Positions 18,823-27,094 of a stretch of DNA of 64,000 nt are shown here, one piece after another. Made by a program: the position numbers and the translations under genes. This stretch comes from Sphingobacteriales bacterium TSM_CSS (GTDB taxonomy: Bacteria; Bacteroidota; Bacteroidia; Chitinophagales; UBA2359): positions 22,487 to 86,486 of the forward strand of contig NBMY01000074.1 of NCBI GenBank assembly GCA_002212985.1. The letters are read 5' to 3'. A model generated the notes under the pieces. That model had not been told where the DNA came from. It did no database searches and worked only from the letters and a program-made list of their open reading frames with translations. The first letter of the stretch is position 1, and every line of letters begins with the position of its first letter.

Positions 18823-19632
18823 TTGCTGCTGTCGGGTATTTTGGGCGGATTTGTAGGTGGCTACCTGGGCATTGGCGGCTCACCTGTTTATATAGTGTTT
18901 TTTTCGTACTTTATACACCAGTTTTACGGTACACAGGTTAGCCCCGAAGAAGCCGTTCAACTAACCATAGCCAATACCGTTTTTGCCCGCACTTTTGCCA
19001 GTTTGGCCGGCTGCTGGAAACACTATGTCATGCACAATTTTTACACACGCACTGTTGTTACCATTGCCATACCGGCCACCATATTTTCATTGCTGTTTGC
19101 CTGGCTCATGGCAAAATTTCATTATTCTAAAACTGCTTTTTCGCTGGCTTTTATTGCCATGTTTATGCCCCTTATCTACAAAATGCTAACCGACGATGCC
19201 GAAAAAAAAGTATTTAACCACCCCTATCGCATTAAAGTTGTATTTCTTAACCTGGCCGGCGTGGTAAGCGGGGCGCTTACGGCATTGTCGGGGTTGGGAA
19301 CCGGGTTTATTCTTATTCCGTTGTTAAACAGCCTGTTCAATATTAAAATCAGAAAAGTTACGTCTATTTCACTGGGTGTGCTGTTTATTACTTCTTTGTT
19401 TACCAGCATTTACTACGCTTTGGCGTACCATATAGGGGCTAACCTGCCGTTTACCTATGGCGGCATATCCTTGCTTATTTCCATGCCGGTTTTGGTAGGT
19501 TCGTTGGTTGCCTCACCGGTGGGGGTAAAGGTATCGCAACAGCACTCGCCCCGAACCATACGCATTGTATTTATTGTGTTTTGTGTACTCATTACTTTCA
19601 ATGAGTTAGTATCACTCATTCGCAGTTTGTAG
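18823..19632 (+). CDS. TauE/SafE family sulfite/organosulfur exporter
   Basis: A 269-residue membrane protein with about eight hydrophobic segments. Both TauE/SafE half-repeats are visible: GFVGGYLGIGGSPVYIVFF near the N terminus and GVVSGALTALSGLGTGFILIPLL near the middle. Proteins of this family export sulfite, sulfoacetate or related anions. The start is uncertain: the TTG at 18823 is the first standard start in a frame with no ATG nearby, and rarer starts just upstream would add a few hydrophobic residues. It precedes the YeeE/YedE sulfur-transport pair by about 3 kb, but other genes intervene. Confidence 0.82.
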   Translation: MLLSGILGGFVGGYLGIGGSPVYIVFFSYFIHQFYGTQVSPEEAVQLTIANTVFARTFASLAGCWKHYVMHNFYTRTVVTIAIPATIFSLLFAWLMAKFHYSKTAFSLAFIAMFMPLIYKMLTDDAEKKVFNHPYRIKVVFLNLAGVVSGALTALSGLGTGFILIPLLNSLFNIKIRKVTSISLGVLFITSLFTSIYYALAYHIGANLPFTYGGISLLISMPVLVGSLVASPVGVKVSQQHSPRTIRIVFIVFCVLITFNELVSLIRSL

Positions 19633-19654
19633 GGCAGTTTACCGCAATTTTTTG

Positions 19655-19662
19655 TATTTTTG
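19655..19662 (+). promoter_or_regulatory. -7 element supporting the ATL start at 19693
   Basis: TATTTTTG matches TAnnTTTG. A start site near 19669 would lie after the TTG at 19660 and the ATG at 19666, so it favours translation from the ATG at 19693. Confidence 0.4.
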
Positions 19663-19692
19663 CCCATGCAACCTCTGCAATACCCCGTACTT

Positions 19693-20031
19693 ATGAGCAA
19701 CAACCAAACTTTTTTTGACCAGGTTTATGAAGTTGTGCGGCTTATACCCTACGGCAGGGTAAGCACTTATGGCGCCATTGCCCGGTGTTTGGGGGCGGCA
19801 GGCTCGGCGCGTATGGTGGGCTGGGCTATGAACTCATCGCACCTGCAAACGCCGCCCGTGCCGGCACACCGGGTGGTAAACCGCAACGGGCTGCTAACCG
19901 GCAAACACCATTTTGGCAGCCCCGACGCCATGCAGCAACTGCTGGAGGCAGAAGGTGTAACGGTAAAAAACAATCAGATACAGCATTTTGAAACCCTGTT
20001 TTGGGACCCCGCCAAAGAATTGGAACTGTAG
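19693..20031 (+). CDS. Alkyltransferase-like protein (ATL, MGMT-fold, lacks the acceptor Cys)
   Basis: 112 residues of the MGMT DNA-binding domain: FFDQVYEVVRLIPYGRVSTYGAIARCLG, SARMVGWAM (candidate Arg finger) and PVPAHRVVNRNG. In active O6-alkylguanine transferases the motif is PCHRV; here the Cys is Ala (A58). The protein should therefore bind but not repair O6-alkylguanine, and ATLs are known to flag such lesions for nucleotide excision repair. Two upstream in-frame starts (TTG at 19660, ATG at 19666) would add 9-11 residues; the -7 element at 19655 argues against them. Confidence 0.88.
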   Translation: MSNNQTFFDQVYEVVRLIPYGRVSTYGAIARCLGAAGSARMVGWAMNSSHLQTPPVPAHRVVNRNGLLTGKHHFGSPDAMQQLLEAEGVTVKNNQIQHFETLFWDPAKELEL

Positions 20032-20062
20032 GCAAAACCAGATTAAAACAATAAGTTTATAC

Positions 20063-20419
20063 ATGGCATACAACCAACTATTGGCAAACCGCGTGCGGCA
20101 GTACCTCATGAACCTGCCCCATATAGAAGAAAAAGCCATGATGGGCGGCCTTACTTTTATGGTAAACCACAAAATGTGCGTAGGTATTTTGCAAGATGAC
20201 CTTATGGCGCGCATTGACCCCGCTGTGTACGAAACTGTCCTTGAACAGGAGGGGTGCCGCGAAATGAATTTTACCAAAAAACCTATGAAGGGCTTTGTTT
20301 TTGTTGCCCCCGAAGGAACCGATACTGATGCCAAACTTCATTACTGGCTTAACCTGGCATTGGAGTTTAACCCCAAAGCAAAAGCAGCGGGCGCTAAAAA
20401 AACTAAAAAGAACAGGTAA
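20063..20419 (+). CDS. TfoX/Sxy N-terminal domain protein
   Basis: 118 residues: MAYNQLLANRVRQYL, EEKAMMGGLTFMVNHKMCVGI, LMARIDPAVYE and MKGFVFVAPEG match the TfoX N-terminal domain, followed by a Lys-rich tail. Stand-alone domains of this kind are common in Bacteroidota and are of unknown function; a role in competence as in gamma-proteobacterial TfoX should not be assumed. It begins 31 bp after the ATL gene and is probably co-transcribed. Confidence 0.82.
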   Translation: MAYNQLLANRVRQYLMNLPHIEEKAMMGGLTFMVNHKMCVGILQDDLMARIDPAVYETVLEQEGCREMNFTKKPMKGFVFVAPEGTDTDAKLHYWLNLALEFNPKAKAAGAKKTKKNR

Positions 20420-20490
20420 TAAACCGGGGCAGAATGTTCCACTTTTGCTAATTTTCGGGCAAATTTTATTCAACCTTTTTCAATTTAATT

Positions 20491-21063
20491 ATGCATTCGT
20501 TTTTTACCTCACTAACTATTGTGTTAGTTGTTTTGCTGAGTTTGCAAAGTTGTACACAACAGGAAACATCGCCCCGATTGCCTGCACCAAGCAGCCCCGA
20601 CACAGCCGGCAGCGCTATTTGGTATTTGGCTAAAAACGACTCGGCCAATTCAATTATCTACCTCAATGCCCGGGGCGATACCATGATAGCCGCAGGTAAA
20701 TATACCGCCGCTTTTACCGACACATTTCGCAATTTTGCCATTGTTTATCGCCCCGAACGCGGATTTATAGCTATTAATAAAAAAGAACAGGTGCTGTTTG
20801 AGGTGTTTGCCTACGACAACGGGCCCGATTACCCCCAAAACGGCCTTTTCCGAATTGTTAGAAACGGCAAAATAGGCTATGCCAATTTAAGAGGACAAGA
20901 GGTAATACCGCCACAATATGCCTGTGCCTACCCTTTTACAGACGGTATGGCAAAAGTAAGCCTGCAATGCACCCAACAACCCAATGGCGAACATACCGAA
21001 TGGCAAAGCAACAGCTGGTTTTACATTGATACAAAAGGCAAAAAGATAAACCCTCCCCGATAA
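20491..21063 (+). CDS. WG-repeat lipoprotein
   Basis: 190 residues with a lipoprotein signal peptide (LSLQSC, lipidated C21), so likely anchored in the envelope. The mature part contains WG-repeat-like units (IIYLNARGDTMIAAGKY, GFIAINKKEQVLFEV, NGKIGYANLRGQEVIPPQYACAYPFTDGMAKVS, WFYIDTKGKKINPP). WG/KWG proteins are beta-repeat proteins of unknown function. The frame stays open for 68 further codons after its TAA stop (see the next entry), so the protein may once have been longer. Confidence 0.75.
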   Translation: MHSFFTSLTIVLVVLLSLQSCTQQETSPRLPAPSSPDTAGSAIWYLAKNDSANSIIYLNARGDTMIAAGKYTAAFTDTFRNFAIVYRPERGFIAINKKEQVLFEVFAYDNGPDYPQNGLFRIVRNGKIGYANLRGQEVIPPQYACAYPFTDGMAKVSLQCTQQPNGEHTEWQSNSWFYIDTKGKKINPPR

Positions 21064-21270
21064 CCATATATAACAACAAGTCCCTTTTACCACCCCTTTA
21101 CAGACCTTTTACAACAAATACGCCAATGGTTGCACTACCGCCAGTTCTTCGGCCGCCGCGGTGCCAATATCGTAGAAGTGCTGCAACAAAAATACCGCGT
21201 TTATTGGTATTGGAGTGCTAAGGTGGTAAGCGCCTTAGATATTGCAAATGCCGTTAAATTTATCAGTTAA
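21064..21270 (+). pseudogene. Coding-like open frame continuing in phase after the WG lipoprotein stop
   Basis: Immediately after the TAA at 21061-21063 the same frame runs 68 codons to a TAA at 21268-21270. It has no ATG; a TTG at 21130 would give 46 residues. The translated composition is protein-like (TDLLQQIRQWLHYRQFFGRR, VYWYWSAKVVSALDIANAV). It may be a lost C-terminal part of the lipoprotein or the remnant of a separate gene. It converges with, and overlaps by a few bases, the following minus-strand gene. No family was recognised. Confidence 0.35.
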
Positions 21271-21904
21271 CCTCTATGGAGGTTATGGTATTAAGGGTTC
21301 TTTGTTGGTAATAACCCACCACTATTTTGCCATTTGCCCTAACAATTTCGGGCGTAATAAAGAATGGAAATTTTTCGGTAATTTCTTCTTCTGTTTTAAT
21401 ATACAACTCACCCGCCAGGTCTCCGGTCGTTTCTTCTGCAGCATTGCTGAGAATACCCATAATTGTTTTGGTATCCGAATCAAAGTCTGTTACAACACCT
21501 TCATTCAGTAATGATACACCGTTCATTCTCAAGTCTAGTAGTGCATTAACAATTTCGCTGTTGTATTCAAAAGACAGATACCTGCCCACCAAATTTGATA
21601 AAGTTGGCGCATTTACATTCTTAACTTCTTCTAAATTTAAACTAAAGTATTCTGTGAAACCTCTTTCGGGAAACTCAATGGTAAGAGTAACAAAAGGATA
21701 ACCCGAATCTTCAACGTTTTTGAGCAAGCCAAACTCTTTAATATCAGAAACATCAGCTATTGGCGAAATGCCTATTGTGCTATTTTTCTCCGTTTTGGAA
21801 GGTATATTATCAAAAAAAGAACGCAACGGATTGCCTGCATTTGCTGCCCAATTCATAAAAAATACAGAGGATAAAAGGACGATAAATTTACAAAATGTAG
21901 CCAT
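21263..21904 (-). CDS. Secreted protein of unknown function
   Basis: 213 residues with a signal peptide (residues 1-23, ending NWAANAG). The mature protein is rich in alternating hydrophobic residues (YPFVTLTIEFPERGFTEYFSLNLEEV, LYIKTEEEITEKFPFFI), suggesting beta structure. No recognised domain, no lipobox and no sorting domain. Codon use is more AT-rich than neighbouring housekeeping genes, which may mean it was acquired. It stands alone; the sulfur-transport pair follows on the same strand after a 60-bp gap. Confidence 0.65.
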   Translation of the reverse strand: MATFCKFIVLLSSVFFMNWAANAGNPLRSFFDNIPSKTEKNSTIGISPIADVSDIKEFGLLKNVEDSGYPFVTLTIEFPERGFTEYFSLNLEEVKNVNAPTLSNLVGRYLSFEYNSEIVNALLDLRMNGVSLLNEGVVTDFDSDTKTIMGILSNAAEETTGDLAGELYIKTEEEITEKFPFFITPEIVRANGKIVVGYYQQRTLNTITSIEVN

Positions 21905-21964
21905 GATGTTTTAATATTTTTGAGTAATTTAGGGTGAGCATGATACGGTTTTTTTAAGCCCTGC

Positions 21965-22378
21965 TTAATGCGGTAGTTTACTGCGCACTGCGCCATAAGC
22001 TAAAGTACCCAATACGGCGCTTATAGCTACCACAATAAAAGCAAGATACCCGTTGCCGATTAATATAAAAATGGGACCCGGACATGCACCGGTTAAAGCC
22101 CAGCCCAACCCGAAAATAATGCCGCCAAACAAATAGCGGTATATACTCATGTTTTTGGGGTTAAAAACTACTTCGTTACCGTATATGGTTTTAAACTTTG
22201 TTCTTTTCATAACCGCAACTATAACTATGCCCAGGGCAACTGCAGTGCCTATTACCCCATACATGTGGAACGCCTGGAAACGAAACATTTCCTGAATGCG
22301 AAACCACGATACTACTTCTGATTTGGTAAGAATAATACCAAACAATATGCCTATGAGAAAAAACTTAATTAATTTCAT
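21965..22378 (-). CDS. YeeE/YedE-type sulfur transporter half (DUF6691)
   Basis: A 137-residue membrane protein with about four helices. The signature GLGWALTGACPGPIFILIGNG contains the conserved Cys of the YeeE/YedE thiosulfate transporter family, and FGIILTKSEVVSWFRIQEMFRFQAFHMYG is typical of the small DUF6691 partner. With the adjacent 187-residue partner it should make a full inner-membrane carrier for thiosulfate or another sulfane-sulfur compound. An in-frame ATG at 22408 exists, but the start at 22378 fits the family. The upstream partner ends at 22398, 19 bp before this start. Confidence 0.85.
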   Translation of the reverse strand: MKLIKFFLIGILFGIILTKSEVVSWFRIQEMFRFQAFHMYGVIGTAVALGIVIVAVMKRTKFKTIYGNEVVFNPKNMSIYRYLFGGIIFGLGWALTGACPGPIFILIGNGYLAFIVVAISAVLGTLAYGAVRSKLPH

Positions 22379-22397
22379 GGATTTGAGATTGTAGTTT

Positions 22398-22961
22398 TTA
22401 CAGACCAATTAAAAAAGGCAACAGTAAATGTGTCATAAGCAAGCCGCCAATAAAAAAACCAATAACGGCAATGAGCGAAGGCAATTGCAAATTGGATAAA
22501 CCGCTGATGGCATGTCCTGAAGTGCAGCCGCCGGCATAACGTGTTCCGAAGCCGACCAGAAAACCGCCAATAACCAAGAAAATAAACCCTCTGAGCGTGA
22601 GTATCTGGTCTGTTCCGAAAATTTCGGCAGGGGCCAGTCCGCTGAAATTGGTAATGCCCAATGCCTGCAAATCCTGAACGGTTGCTTGTGATATTTGAAT
22701 ATTGGCCCCCGAATTTAACCAATGGCCGGCAATGAAGCCGCCCACTAAGCCGCCAAATACAAAAACAACATTCCACAACTGGTTGTGCCAGTTTACATTA
22801 AAAAAAGGCACCTTCTTGCCTGCACCGCACATAGAACACATGGTTCCCAATGCGCCCGACACGCCAAATTCGCCGCCAAACCAAAGCAGCAAAAACATAA
22901 CCAACGCAATGCCTGCCCCGGCAATGTACCAAGGCCACGGCTGACTAAGTAGTTCCAGCAT
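22398..22961 (-). CDS. YeeE/YedE family sulfur transporter component
   Basis: A 187-residue membrane protein with about five helices. It contains MCSMCGAGKKVPFF near 41-54, LVGGFIAGHWL, and TRYAGGCTSGHAISGLSNLQLPSLIAV with the conserved Cys. These match the larger half of split YeeE/YedE transporters common in Bacteroidota, where the pair is often linked to Crp/Fnr regulators, rhodanese and MBL-fold sulfur enzymes (recalled context, none adjacent here). A perfect 18-bp palindrome lies 64 bp upstream of its ATG. Confidence 0.87.
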   Translation of the reverse strand: MLELLSQPWPWYIAGAGIALVMFLLLWFGGEFGVSGALGTMCSMCGAGKKVPFFNVNWHNQLWNVVFVFGGLVGGFIAGHWLNSGANIQISQATVQDLQALGITNFSGLAPAEIFGTDQILTLRGFIFLVIGGFLVGFGTRYAGGCTSGHAISGLSNLQLPSLIAVIGFFIGGLLMTHLLLPFLIGL

Positions 22962-23024
22962 ATTGTTTTGTTTTTAAAAAATGAATAAAATAGAGCGCAA
23001 GATACGGCTGAGGCAAAGGCTGTA

Positions 23025-23042
23025 TTGTAACAAATGTTACAA
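23025..23042. promoter_or_regulatory. Perfect 18-bp palindrome, candidate operator of the YeeE/YedE operon
   Basis: TTGTAACA-AA-TGTTACAA is an exact inverted repeat located 64 bp upstream of the first YeeE/YedE start and after the dehydrogenase stop. Size and symmetry suit a dimeric regulator; Crp/Fnr-type proteins bind comparable sites. It is too short-looped to be a good terminator and has no U-tract. Confidence 0.55.
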
Positions 23043-23078
23043 AGGTTTGTGTTTTTATTAAAATGAAGCCTGCTGTTG

Positions 23079-24329
23079 TTAGCCGGTTAGTATGAGTTTT
23101 TTAAGGGCAATATTCAAGCCGGTTTTGAGTAAATTTACCTTTGAGGTACTGTTTTTGTACATTTGAAACAGCGCCTCTCTGATGGTTGCCGAAACATCTG
23201 AAAACATGGCTTCGTCTGATATTTCTATTTGCCGTTGCATGAGGTAAGCAAACAACCTGGCCATGCCGCAGTTGGCAATAAAATCGGGAATGAGGCTGCA
23301 ATGGAGGTCAACATATTTGGCGGTTTCGCCATAAAAAAGGTCGTTGTCTAAAAACGGGTCGTTTGCGCCGCAGGCTACGGTTTCCAGTCCGTTTTTAAGG
23401 AGTTGTTCCATTTGTGTTTTGGTAACCAGTTTTGAGGCAGCCGCCGGAATAAAAATATCGGCGGGGGTTTGCCAGATAGTATCGGCAATTTTATCGGCCG
23501 GTTGCAGGTAGGGGCTGCTGCCCGGTTGCAGTTGGTTGCCTTTTCGGGCGGTAAGCAACTCGCATACTTCTTCAAAAGAAAGTCCTTCGGGGTGTAGTAT
23601 GGCGTGGCTGCGATCTAAAATGCCCACAATTTTTACGCCCTCTTGGGCAAGGTAATAACCGGCAGCGCCTGCCACATTTCCCCAGCCTTGTATAATGGCG
23701 CGTTTACCCTGTATATCTGACTGGCGGTAAATATCGTAGTAGTGTTTTACCGCTTCCGATACGCCGTAGCCGGTCATCATATCGGCAACAGTGTGTTTTT
23801 TGTTGTGCATTGGCGGGGTGAAGCGGGTATCTTCTACCACTTTTGAAACACCCTGTCGCAGTTGCCCCAGCAGTTGTATGCGTTCATTTTCGCGGGGCTG
23901 AAAATGGCCGGTTACTACGCCTTCCTGCGGGTGCCAGAGGCCAAATTCTTCGGTAATGGGTATTACGTGCTTTACCTCATCCACATTTAAATCGCCGCCG
24001 GTGCCATAGTAGCTTTTAAGCAGCGGAATAACGGCTTTAAACCACCGGTGTAACACCTCTTCTTTTCGGGGGTCGTTGGGGTCGAAATTAATACCCGATT
24101 TTGCCCCTCCGATGGGCGGCCCCGATACCGAAAATTTAATTTCCATAATTTTTGCCAGAGCCTCTACTTCGCTACGGTTTAGTCCTTTGCGCATACGGGT
24201 TCCGCCGCCGGCTGCCCCGCCGCGCAAGGAGTTAATAACCACCCAACCTTCGGCTCCGGTTTCGGTATCGTTCCATTCAAAAACTATGGCCGGTTTGGTG
24301 TTTCGGTAACGGTTCAGTAATGTTTCCAT
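23079..24329 (-). CDS. Glu/Leu/Phe/Val dehydrogenase
   Basis: 416 residues; NAD(P)-dependent oxidative deamination of an amino acid. The dimerisation domain has GGAAGGGTRMRKGL near 37-50 and the catalytic-Lys motif GGAKSGI at 74-80, with the conserved Asp in GGDLNVDE. The Rossmann domain has IQGWGNVAGAAGYYLAQEGVKIVGILD. An in-frame start at 24413 would add 28 residues unlike the family; the ATG at 24329 is chosen. Substrate (glutamate versus branched-chain amino acid) cannot be decided by eye. Confidence 0.9.
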   Translation of the reverse strand: METLLNRYRNTKPAIVFEWNDTETGAEGWVVINSLRGGAAGGGTRMRKGLNRSEVEALAKIMEIKFSVSGPPIGGAKSGINFDPNDPRKEEVLHRWFKAVIPLLKSYYGTGGDLNVDEVKHVIPITEEFGLWHPQEGVVTGHFQPRENERIQLLGQLRQGVSKVVEDTRFTPPMHNKKHTVADMMTGYGVSEAVKHYYDIYRQSDIQGKRAIIQGWGNVAGAAGYYLAQEGVKIVGILDRSHAILHPEGLSFEEVCELLTARKGNQLQPGSSPYLQPADKIADTIWQTPADIFIPAAASKLVTKTQMEQLLKNGLETVACGANDPFLDNDLFYGETAKYVDLHCSLIPDFIANCGMARLFAYLMQRQIEISDEAMFSDVSATIREALFQMYKNSTSKVNLLKTGLNIALKKLILTG

Positions 24330-24445
24330 GTTGGTTGCAATTTTGGGCAAAGGTAGGGTTTTGCGGTTACTTTTGCCCTGTTTCGGGGTGGGTTTCGGGG
24401 TATAAAAAAGCAAAACGAAGTACCTGTTGTTTGCAAACAGTTGGT

Positions 24446-24931
24446 TCAGGGGTCGTCTTCCACTTCAACATAGGCATTTTTCAAAGCCCAGCCAAAAATG
24501 CGCCATTGTTCTTTTTTTTCTCTAAACCAGTAGAGGTATTGCTGTGGTTTGTCGTTGCGCAGTTCGGTAACTGCCAGTTGCACATCGCCGGCCTGCAGGG
24601 GTGGTGTTAATGCAATAGCGTCGGCTTCTTGTTGCGTGAGGACTTTTTTTTCATCTACCGAGTAGGTGTTTACAATAATGGGTTGCGGCAAATGATATTC
24701 GGTAAAGGGGTCGTAGAGCAGGTTTTTTACTCTGTTAATATTGTACTTTGCCAGGTAGTTGTAGTATTCGCCCAATGTTTTTTCCGGAGTAGAAACGGGT
24801 TTTTCCTGCTGTGCTTCGGCGGTGGGCTTTTTGGCAGATTCTGTTTGGGTGTTATCGGGTTTGCAGGCAACTATGAGCAGCAAGCTGAAAAGAATGGGGT
24901 AAAAAACAAGGGGGTTAATAAATTGCTTCAT
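24446..24931 (-). CDS. Lipoprotein of unknown function
   Basis: 161 residues with a lipoprotein signal peptide (LLLIVAC, lipidated C23), a Lys/Glu/Thr-rich linker, then a compact domain with EKTLGEYYNYLAKYNINRVKNLLYDPFTEY and a Trp-rich end (YLYWFREKKEQWRIFGWALK). The fold resembles NTF2-like or DUF4878-type small domains, but this is a guess. It lies upstream of the dehydrogenase on the same strand with a gap of about 116 bp. An earlier start at 24964 would spoil the signal peptide. Confidence 0.65.
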   Translation of the reverse strand: MKQFINPLVFYPILFSLLLIVACKPDNTQTESAKKPTAEAQQEKPVSTPEKTLGEYYNYLAKYNINRVKNLLYDPFTEYHLPQPIIVNTYSVDEKKVLTQQEADAIALTPPLQAGDVQLAVTELRNDKPQQYLYWFREKKEQWRIFGWALKNAYVEVEDDP

Positions 24932-25024
24932 GAGTTTTAGATTAGGGCAGGAGGCAGTTACCATTTAAAACAGGTGGGGTAAAGCTTTTGTTGAATGCCG
25001 TTTGCGCCGGTATTTGGGCGGGCA

Positions 25025-25717
25025 TTAGGTCAGATTTAGTCCAAACTGCAGGTATTTAATGGTATTGGCCCCGCTGAGGTTGAGTTTTTGGTAGCGCGTG
25101 GCAACCGAAAGCAGGGGCATTTGGTTGCGGTTGGGTGCATTTTGCACATCGGGGTAATTAACCCAAACGGGGCAGTTATGAGCTTGCAGTGTTTCGAGAG
25201 TACATTGGTAGAGCAGGTCGCTGTCGGTTTTCAGGTGTATTATGCCATCGGGTTTCAGTATTTTGCGGTACAGTTGCAGGTATTGCAGCGAAGTAAGGCG
25301 TTTGCGGGGTTTATCTTTTTGCGGGTCGGGAAAAGGCAGCCATATTTCGCTTACTTCGCCCGGGGCAAAATAGTGGTCAATGAGTTCAATGGGAGTACGC
25401 ACAAAGGCTGCATTGGCAAGGTTATGCTGTAGTACAAAAGATGCGCCCGTCCAAATGCGGTTTCCTTTTATATCTATGCCAATTACGTTTGTTTGAGGAT
25501 AAATTTGGGCAATGGCTACGGTATATTCGCCATAACCGCAGCCAAGTTCCAGTATTAAGGGGTTTTGGTTGCCGAAAAATCCGTTGCACCATTGTGTGCG
25601 GTAATTGGTAATGAGTCCCCTGAAATTGTATAAAACGGGTTCTTTCCAGATGCGGTTTTCAAATACATGTGGCATTTGCTTTATTTCGGCAAACTTGGCC
25701 AATTTGCCTTTTCCCAT
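25025..25717 (-). CDS. trmB: tRNA (guanine-46-N7) methyltransferase
   Basis: 230 residues; makes m7G46 in the variable loop of tRNAs using SAM. SAM-binding motif ELGCGYGEYTVA is at 57-68, IDIKGNRIWTGASF follows, and the family signature LPFPDPQKDKPRKRLTS is near the middle. Length and N-terminal GKGKLAKFAE fit Bacteroidota TrmB. purK lies just upstream (50-bp gap) on the same strand. Confidence 0.93.
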   Translation of the reverse strand: MGKGKLAKFAEIKQMPHVFENRIWKEPVLYNFRGLITNYRTQWCNGFFGNQNPLILELGCGYGEYTVAIAQIYPQTNVIGIDIKGNRIWTGASFVLQHNLANAAFVRTPIELIDHYFAPGEVSEIWLPFPDPQKDKPRKRLTSLQYLQLYRKILKPDGIIHLKTDSDLLYQCTLETLQAHNCPVWVNYPDVQNAPNRNQMPLLSVATRYQKLNLSGANTIKYLQFGLNLT

Positions 25718-25766
25718 ATGGTGTATGTTTTTTTGTGAATAAGCAGATTTTGGCGATAGTTGTTTA

Positions 25767-26900
25767 TTATCGGTTGCTTTGGCACACTACCTGTATAGCA
25801 TTTTTAAGTTGGTGCACCCGCTCAAGGAGGAGGGGCAGGTTATTGTCTAAGAGGGTAATATGCCCCATTTTTCGGCCGGGTTTGGTAATTTTTTTTCCGT
25901 ACAGGTGAATGTAGGCACGAGGGGTTGCTAAAACGGTATCCATGCCGAGGTACTGCGCCGGCCCCTCCTGATTGGGTGCGCCAATAATATTGAGCATGGC
26001 AGCGGGGCAACTGATACCGGTATCGCCCAGGGGCAGTCCTAAAATGGCGCGCCAATGCTGTTCATATTGCGAGGTAAAATTGGCTTTAATGGTTTGGTGC
26101 CCGCTGTTGTGGGGTCGGGGCGCTACTTCATTTACCAGAATTTGGTCATCGGGGGTTAAAAACATTTCTACTGCCAGAATGCCGGTCATATTTAACTTTT
26201 CAAGAACTTTAAGGGCAATTTGTTGTGCCTGTTGTTCTGTATGCGGGCTAATACGGGCAGGTTGCAGCAGGTAATCTACCAGATTGTAGGTGGGGTTAAA
26301 AACCAGTTCAACGGCCGGAAAAGCGGCAGTTTGCCCCTGTACGTTGCGCGCCACAATTACCGATAATTCTTTGAGTATGGGCACTGCTTTTTCCAGCACA
26401 CAAGGTTGGTCAAATGCGGTGGCAATATCGTTGGGGTGGTTAAGGGGCATTACGCCGCGGCCGTCGTAGCCATCGCGCCCCAGTTTAAGGAAAGCCGGCA
26501 AAAAATTGATGTGTTGGTAAAGGTCGGCGCGGTTGTTGGTGAGTCTGAAATCGGCGGTAGGAATTTGGTGTTGTTGGTAAAACTGTTTTTGAAGTTGTTT
26601 ATCTTGTATAATTTTAATGGCGTGAGGCTGAGGAAACACTTGCACTCCTTCCAGAGCAAGGCGTTCCAGTGCATCGGTATTTACCTTTTCAATTTCAATG
26701 GTTAGCACGTCAAGGTTTTTGCCAAAGCGGTAAACCGTGTCAAAATCCTGCATCGGGCCACATTCAAAACGGGCGCAAAGGTGTTTGCAAGGTGCCTGAG
26801 CATCGGGGTCAAGTATATGCACTTCCACATCAAAATCAATGGCGGCTTGTATGAGCATGCGCCCCAACTGCCCGCCGCCCAAAATTCCGGCTTTTTTCAT
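25767..26900 (-). CDS. purK: 5-(carboxyamino)imidazole ribonucleotide synthase
   Basis: 377 residues of the ATP-grasp superfamily; carboxylates AIR to N5-CAIR in purine synthesis. The N-terminal motif KAGILGGGQLGRMLIQAA, FLKLGRDGYDGRG, and NEVAPRPHNSGHQTIKA (ATP/Mg-binding) are diagnostic. The ATG at 26900 is preferred to a TTG at 26909. purE is not adjacent in the window. Confidence 0.95.
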   Translation of the reverse strand: MKKAGILGGGQLGRMLIQAAIDFDVEVHILDPDAQAPCKHLCARFECGPMQDFDTVYRFGKNLDVLTIEIEKVNTDALERLALEGVQVFPQPHAIKIIQDKQLQKQFYQQHQIPTADFRLTNNRADLYQHINFLPAFLKLGRDGYDGRGVMPLNHPNDIATAFDQPCVLEKAVPILKELSVIVARNVQGQTAAFPAVELVFNPTYNLVDYLLQPARISPHTEQQAQQIALKVLEKLNMTGILAVEMFLTPDDQILVNEVAPRPHNSGHQTIKANFTSQYEQHWRAILGLPLGDTGISCPAAMLNIIGAPNQEGPAQYLGMDTVLATPRAYIHLYGKKITKPGRKMGHITLLDNNLPLLLERVHQLKNAIQVVCQSNR

Positions 26901-27094
26901 ATTGACCAAATGAGGGTCAAAAATACCAAAAAATAAGACAGGTTGTGCCGGTGCGGGGTTGGGATAAGACGGGTAAAGCAGATTAGGTAATAACCGGCTA
27001 CCCCGGTTGTGCGCTCTAAGGCATTAAAACAAAGCGTAAAATTGCTTACTTTTACCCCTTCATTGGGCAACCACTACTCCAAAACAGCGAAGGT

